A DNA stretch of 9,372 bases from Sulfurovum sp. (GTDB lineage: Bacteria; Campylobacterota; Campylobacteria; Campylobacterales; Sulfurovaceae). Positions 6,020-9,372 of the stretch are shown here, piece by piece; positions within the stretch are counted from its first letter, which is position 1, and each line of letters opens with the position of its first letter. The position numbers and the translations under genes were made by a program. Under the pieces are notes generated by a model, which did not search any database, was not told the DNA's origin, and worked only from the letters and a program-made list of their open reading frames with translations. The DNA lies in assembly GCA_015490315.1 (NCBI GenBank), contig WFYB01000062.1, forward strand, positions 1 to 9,372, read 5' to 3'.

Positions 6020-6077
6020 TGAGGAATGAGGAATGAGGAATGAGGAACCGAGAAATATAAGCATTGCTGTGCAATGC
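6018..6077. repeat. AATGAGG heptamer array plus palindrome between panB and ruvB
   Basis: Four perfect copies of AATGAGG stand head to tail at 6018-6045; the first copy begins inside the panB TAA stop codon. After a 15-base gap comes the perfect 7-bp inverted repeat GCATTGC, loop TGT, GCAATGC (6061-6077). The heptamer differs by one base from that of the element at 336-390 and lies on the same strand, but there the palindrome precedes the heptamers. No T-run follows the palindrome, so a terminator role is not supported. Confidence 0.8.
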
Positions 6078-6094
6078 AAGCCGACACTATTTAC

Positions 6095-6121
6095 TTCCAT
6101 CAAAAGGAACTTTTGATGGAA
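6095..6121 (+). promoter_or_regulatory. 12-bp hairpin enclosing the ruvB ribosome binding site and start codon
   Basis: TTCCATCAAAAG (6095-6106), loop GAA, CTTTTGATGGAA (6110-6121) is a perfect 12-bp inverted repeat. The Shine-Dalgarno AAAAGGAA spans the end of the left arm and the loop, and the ATG (6116-6118) lies in the right arm. In RNA this stem would bury the start codon. The structure is read directly; control of RuvB translation by it is inference. Confidence 0.6.
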
Positions 6122-7123
6122 AGAATGGTCGAGATCGAGCGTTTTGATGAAGAGGCTTCCTATGAGGTGACGCTGCGTCCGAGCAGTTGGGATGAATATA
6201 TCGGGCAGGAGAAGATCAAGAAGAATCTCAAAGTCTTTATCGAAGCGAGCAAACGCCGGGGAGAGGCGTTGGATCATATACTCTTTTTCGGCCCTCCGGG
6301 ACTGGGCAAGACAACGATAGCCAATATCATCGCCTCTGAGATGCAGTCCAATATCAAGACGACAGCAGCACCGATGATTGAAAAGGCAGGCGATCTTGCA
6401 GCACTGCTGACCAATATCGAAGAGGGTGACATCCTTTTTATTGATGAGATTCACCGTATGAGCCCGGCGATCGAGGAGATACTCTATCCGGCGATGGAGG
6501 ATTTCAGGCTCGATATCATTATCGGCAGCGGTCCTGCGGCGCAAACAGTCAAGATCGATTTGCCGCGCTTTACGCTTATTGGTGCGACCACAAGAGCGGG
6601 GATGCTGAGCAATCCGCTGCGAGAGCGTTTTGGGATGCATTTTCGGATGCAGTTCTACACGCCAGAAGAGCTTGCCAAGATCGTCGAGCAGGCGGCACTG
6701 AAGCTGGAGAAGCCGGCACATCCTGATGCAGCAGTTGAGATTGCCAAGCGCAGCAGGGGTACCCCTCGTATCGCGCTGCGCCTGCTCAAGAGGGTACGGG
6801 ATTTCTCCGAGGTAGCCGATGAGAGTGAAGTGACGCTTGAGCGGGCACGCTACGCACTCGATGAACTGGGAGTGAACTCTCTGGGCTTCGATGAGCAGGA
6901 TATTCAGTTGCTTGAGCTGCTGGTCAGTGCCAAGAACAAGCCGATGGGGCTGAGTACGATATCTGCGGCACTCAGTGAGGATGAGGGGACGATAGAGGAT
7001 GTGCTTGAGCCCTATCTGATCGCCAACGGCTATATCGAGCGTACTGCACGCGGGCGTATCGCTACGCCAAAATCCTATGAGCACTTCAAACTTGGCGGTG
7101 CACAGGGGCTTTTCGATGAGTAA
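6116..7123 (+). CDS. ruvB: Holliday junction branch migration ATPase RuvB
   Basis: RuvB forms hexameric rings that, with RuvA, drive branch migration of Holliday junctions in recombination and repair. From the ATG at 6116 it has 335 residues and begins MERMVEIERFDEE, like other Campylobacterota RuvB. An ATG 14 codons earlier at 6074 lies in the repeat palindrome and is unlikely to be the start. Seen in order: LRPSSWDEYIGQ near the N-terminus, Walker A GPPGLGKT (59-66), Walker B ILFIDEIH (106-113), sensor 1 ATTR (157-160), the arginine-finger region NPLRERFG (166-173), sensor 2 RGTPRIALRLLKRVRDF (214-230) and a C-terminal winged helix ending in GYIERTARGRIA. Ribosome binding site AAAAGGAA and start codon lie in a strong hairpin. 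Its last eight bases overlap the next gene. ruvA and ruvC are not in the window. Confidence 0.96.
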   Translation: MERMVEIERFDEEASYEVTLRPSSWDEYIGQEKIKKNLKVFIEASKRRGEALDHILFFGPPGLGKTTIANIIASEMQSNIKTTAAPMIEKAGDLAALLTNIEEGDILFIDEIHRMSPAIEEILYPAMEDFRLDIIIGSGPAAQTVKIDLPRFTLIGATTRAGMLSNPLRERFGMHFRMQFYTPEELAKIVEQAALKLEKPAHPDAAVEIAKRSRGTPRIALRLLKRVRDFSEVADESEVTLERARYALDELGVNSLGFDEQDIQLLELLVSAKNKPMGLSTISAALSEDEGTIEDVLEPYLIANGYIERTARGRIATPKSYEHFKLGGAQGLFDE

Positions 7124-8135
7124 GACGTCGCTGATGATCACAGCACTTTTTGTGCTGGGGCTGGTCGGTGCCTACAGTGTCTACAAGCCTTTTTTGCTCT
7201 CGATCACGGTAGCGATGCTTTTGACGATGGGTACCTTCAACCTTACCAAAAGGCTGCTCAAGATCACCGGCTCTTACAAGATGTCTGCCGCCGTCTCTAC
7301 GCTGCTTTTGAGTCTGCTGCTCTTTGCGCCTATCGTCTATCTTGCGACTGTGGGGGTAGGGTATATCTCACAGATCGATAATGCAGGGATCAAAGATTCG
7401 ATCAATGCACTCAAAGAGGTGATCGCACAGGTACCGTTCCTCAAAGAGCTCAGCAGCCAGTATCTTAGCGACGAGAAGATCACGGAGTTCATCCGGGATT
7501 CGACCACCTATATCACTGCAGCGAGCAGTGTAGGTTTCGGATTTATGAAAAATATGTTTTTTGTAGTGATCTTCTACTTTTTCATCAACTATTACGGCAA
7601 CCGCTTTTATGAGGCGATCCTCGCACTGCTGCCTGTCTCTCCTTCGCGTGGTGAGAAGATGATACAGGAGGTCTCTGCGACGATGGAGGTGGTTTTCTAT
7701 TCGATCATTGTCACAGCGATTTTTGAAGGGTTCCTCTTTGGGATTATGATGAGCTACTTTGGCTTCAACGGGCTGCTTTGGGGAGTGATCTACGGGTTTG
7801 CATCATTGATCCCAATTGTCGGCGGGATCATCGTCTGGGCACCGGTAGCGCTCTATGCCTGGACAAAGATCGATTCGCAGACTGCGATCGTGATTGCGAG
7901 TTATTCGGTGATTGTGATCTCTATCATCGCAGATACATTTATCAAACCGATGATCATCAAGGTGATCAAAGAGGATTTCCTCAAAAGCACTGTCCAGATC
8001 AATCCGCTGCTGATCTTCTTCTCGATTCTTGCCGGGATGAGCACTTATGGGTTCTGGGGAATGATCCTAGGGCCTGCGGTCACTTCGTTCCTTATCGCGA
8101 TCACGAAGGTCTATCTGGACTATACCGAGAAGTGA
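7116..8135 (+). CDS. AI-2E/PerM family membrane transporter
   Basis: This is a polytopic inner-membrane protein of the AI-2E transporter family (PF01594; relatives include TqsA, PerM and YdiK). Substrates in the family vary or are unknown, so none is assigned here. From ATG 7116 it has 339 residues with about eight hydrophobic segments: near 5-22, 26-42, 57-80, 142-160, 193-217, 219-248, 256-277 and 296-330. The soluble stretch around 84-130 between the third and fourth segments is typical of the family. Family marks are SLIPIVGG (230-237), NPLLIFFSILAG (296-307) and the FWGMILGPAV end (313-322). AGGGG at 7104-7108 stands seven bases before this ATG; a longer frame from 7077 lacks such support. 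The start overlaps ruvB by eight bases, so the two are probably cotranscribed. Confidence 0.88.
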   Translation: MSKTSLMITALFVLGLVGAYSVYKPFLLSITVAMLLTMGTFNLTKRLLKITGSYKMSAAVSTLLLSLLLFAPIVYLATVGVGYISQIDNAGIKDSINALKEVIAQVPFLKELSSQYLSDEKITEFIRDSTTYITAASSVGFGFMKNMFFVVIFYFFINYYGNRFYEAILALLPVSPSRGEKMIQEVSATMEVVFYSIIVTAIFEGFLFGIMMSYFGFNGLLWGVIYGFASLIPIVGGIIVWAPVALYAWTKIDSQTAIVIASYSVIVISIIADTFIKPMIIKVIKEDFLKSTVQINPLLIFFSILAGMSTYGFWGMILGPAVTSFLIAITKVYLDYTEK

Positions 8136-8157
8136 GTTTCCATTAAACTTGTTTTTC

Positions 8158-8163
8158 TATAAT
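8158..8163 (+). promoter_or_regulatory. -10 box for the two-component operon
   Basis: A perfect TATAAT follows the T-rich run CTTGTTTTTC in the 65-base gap after the membrane transporter gene. No good -35 is present, as is common in Campylobacterota. Transcription would begin near 8170, giving a leader of about 30 bases before the regulator start at 8201. Confidence 0.6.
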
Positions 8164-8200
8164 TAAACATAGCGTTATATTTTGAGATAAAGGATTTCCC

Positions 8201-8881
8201 ATTATAAAGATACTGATCATAGAAGATGACCCGGAACTGGCATTGATCCTGACGAATTACCTTACCAAGTACGATATGGAGGTGATCGGTGCGGAAGATC
8301 CCTATATCGGGCTTTCTTTGCTGACCCAGCATGATTTTGATCTGATCATTCTCGACCTGACCCTGCCGGGGATGGATGGACTGGAGGTGATACCCAAGAT
8401 TCGTGAGATCAGCAATATACCGATCATTATCTCTTCAGCCAGAGATGATATTACGGACAAAGTGATAGGGCTTGAGCGCGGTGCGGATGACTACATGCCA
8501 AAGCCCTATGACCCTCGTGAGTTGGTGACACGTATCAAAACTATTCTCAGACGTACCCATCAGGTCGAGGAGAAGTCCAAAGCCAAAGAGGAGCTTTTCA
8601 AGATCGATATGCAGGGGCGTACGATCATGTTCAAAGGAGAGTTTCTCGAGCTTACCGCTGCGGAGTACGATATACTCTCGATGCTGATCCAGCACAAGAA
8701 TGGTTCGGTCTCACGTGAACAGCTACTCTATGAGAGTGAGCATATCGATGATGACAGTTCGATCAAAAATATCGATGTGATCATCTCGCGAATCCGACAG
8801 AAGATCGCAAAGATTGATCCTGACCATGCCTATATCAAACCTATACGCGGTGTGGGATATCTGCTGACAGACAGGGTATAG
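8201..8881 (+). CDS. OmpR-family response regulator (ArsR-like), apparent ATT start
   Basis: A receiver domain joined to a winged-helix DNA-binding domain, making a transcription factor controlled by phosphorylation from the kinase encoded next. Taking ATT at 8201 as the start gives 226 residues beginning (M)IKILIIEDD. Receiver residues are E8, D9, D10, phosphoacceptor D52 (IILDLTLPG), switch S79 region (IIISSARDD) and K101 (MPKPYDP). The C-terminal domain (about 130-226) ends in the OmpR signature IKPIRGVGYLL. The first ordinary start codon, TTG at 8243, would delete strand 1 and the acidic pocket, so it cannot yield a working receiver. No ATG, GTG or other TTG lies between it and the in-frame TGA at 8183, while AAAGGA (8189-8194) is six bases before ATT. 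It resembles the acid-responsive ArsR of the ArsRS pair; that name is by similarity only. Confidence 0.9.
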   Translation: MIKILIIEDDPELALILTNYLTKYDMEVIGAEDPYIGLSLLTQHDFDLIILDLTLPGMDGLEVIPKIREISNIPIIISSARDDITDKVIGLERGADDYMPKPYDPRELVTRIKTILRRTHQVEEKSKAKEELFKIDMQGRTIMFKGEFLELTAAEYDILSMLIQHKNGSVSREQLLYESEHIDDDSSIKNIDVIISRIRQKIAKIDPDHAYIKPIRGVGYLLTDRV

Positions 8882-9372
8882 ATGAAAAACCTCTCTGTTA
8901 CCACCTTTATCCATATCCTTTTTTCGGTAGCGATCACGATTCTTATAGCAACTTTTTTGCTTTTCCTCTCCTGGGACAAGGATCGCCACAAGATCGAAGA
9001 GTTCAAGCGTTATCAACTCATCTCCATTACATTTCTCTCCAATCTCAAGCTGAATCCGAACAAAGAGGAGTTGCAGCACCTTTACAAGGAGCTTCAGGTC
9101 AAGCCTGTGCCGCCTGAGTCACTCAAAAAAGTCAAAGAACTTATTGCAACGAAAGGTGAAACAATCTTTTCAGGCGGTTCGGTGATCGGGCAGGTGAGGG
9201 TCTTTAGAGTAGGAGAGAAGCACTATATCTATGTGCAGCGCATGGAGTACAATTTGATGTTAGAAGATGCACGCGGTAGAAATTATTACTTTGAGATAGC
9301 GGTGGCTTCAGGAATCTTTCTAATTGGTTTACTGCTACTGCTTTATCTTGCTGTACTGAAAAAACTCTATCC
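8882..9372 (+). CDS. Sensor histidine kinase (ArsS-like), N-terminal part, cut by window edge
   Basis: The frame opens with ATG immediately after the regulator's TAG and stays open to the right edge (163 residues). It begins MKNLSVTTFIHILFSVAI. One membrane segment spans about 11-30 and a second about 137-158; the 105 residues between them form a probable periplasmic sensor domain, and AVLKKLYP at the edge is where the cytoplasmic linker starts. The dimerisation and ATPase domains, which would prove kinase activity, are outside the window. The call rests on the topology and on the adjacent OmpR-type regulator, a standard pairing. It may be an ArsS-family kinase as found in Campylobacterota. 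No strong ribosome binding site is visible (AGGG about five bases upstream), so translation is probably coupled to the regulator. Confidence 0.85.
   Translation, partial: MKNLSVTTFIHILFSVAITILIATFLLFLSWDKDRHKIEEFKRYQLISITFLSNLKLNPNKEELQHLYKELQVKPVPPESLKKVKELIATKGETIFSGGSVIGQVRVFRVGEKHYIYVQRMEYNLMLEDARGRNYYFEIAVASGIFLIGLLLLLYLAVLKKLY

Noticed and set aside
6061..6077. Palindrome GCATTGC-TGT-GCAATGC as a panB terminator
   Set aside because: No T-run follows, and the sequence pairs with the heptamer array as a repeat element; termination is not supported.
5873..7141. A 422-residue minus-strand frame opposite ruvB
   Set aside because: It is antisense to RuvB with all motifs intact on the plus strand; the translation is Cys/Arg/Leu-rich shadow sequence with no recognisable domain.
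8183..8245. Frameshift or broken response regulator gene
   Set aside because: The frame is continuous and conserved from (M)IKILIIEDD to the end; only the start codon is unusual, so a pseudogene call is not justified.

Overview
The window looks like ordinary chromosomal DNA of a Campylobacterota (epsilonproteobacterial) species, probably close to the Sulfurovum/Sulfurimonas group. The reasons are: RuvB, PanB, the Lgt/TrpA set and the OmpR-type regulator with its kinase read like proteins of that class; the tmRNA tag starts ANN and ends AYAVA; and intergenic -10 boxes lie in T-rich runs with poor -35 boxes. This placement is by recognition of protein character, not by a search.

Layout, left to right. 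(1) 1-334, minus: most of a tmRNA gene (ssrA), cut by the window edge at its 3' end, with a near-consensus promoter at 432-460. A palindrome plus heptamer repeat sits between promoter and RNA. (2) 514-3369, plus: a translationally coupled run modA-modB-modC-cmoM, a molybdate ABC importer followed by a tRNA wobble-uridine carboxymethoxy methyltransferase. (3) 3397-5105, minus, convergent with cmoM: trpA, an untracked 33-residue single-membrane-segment protein, then lgt. (4) 5106-5206: divergent AT-rich control region between trpA and panB, holding a perfect inverted repeat and a hairpin that covers the panB ribosome binding site. (5) 5207-8135, plus: panB, a second heptamer plus palindrome repeat, ruvB (its start lies inside a 12-bp hairpin), and an AI-2E/PerM family membrane protein overlapping the ruvB end. 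(6) 8158-9372, plus: its own -10 box, an OmpR-family response regulator whose only start that preserves the receiver domain is a non-canonical ATT, and the first 163 residues of the partner histidine kinase, cut by the right edge.

The genes are mostly housekeeping: ribosome rescue, molybdenum uptake, tRNA modification, lipoprotein maturation, tryptophan and pantothenate synthesis, branch migration, two-component sensing. I find no defence island, prophage, CRISPR array or insertion sequence, and no convincing new multi-gene system. What deserves a second look is at the level of gene starts and small repeats: the ATT start of the regulator, hairpins over the starts of the adjacent genes panB and ruvB, a trpA start that coincides with a TATAAT box, two related repeat elements (one in the tmRNA leader), and the coupling of a tRNA modification gene to molybdate transport.
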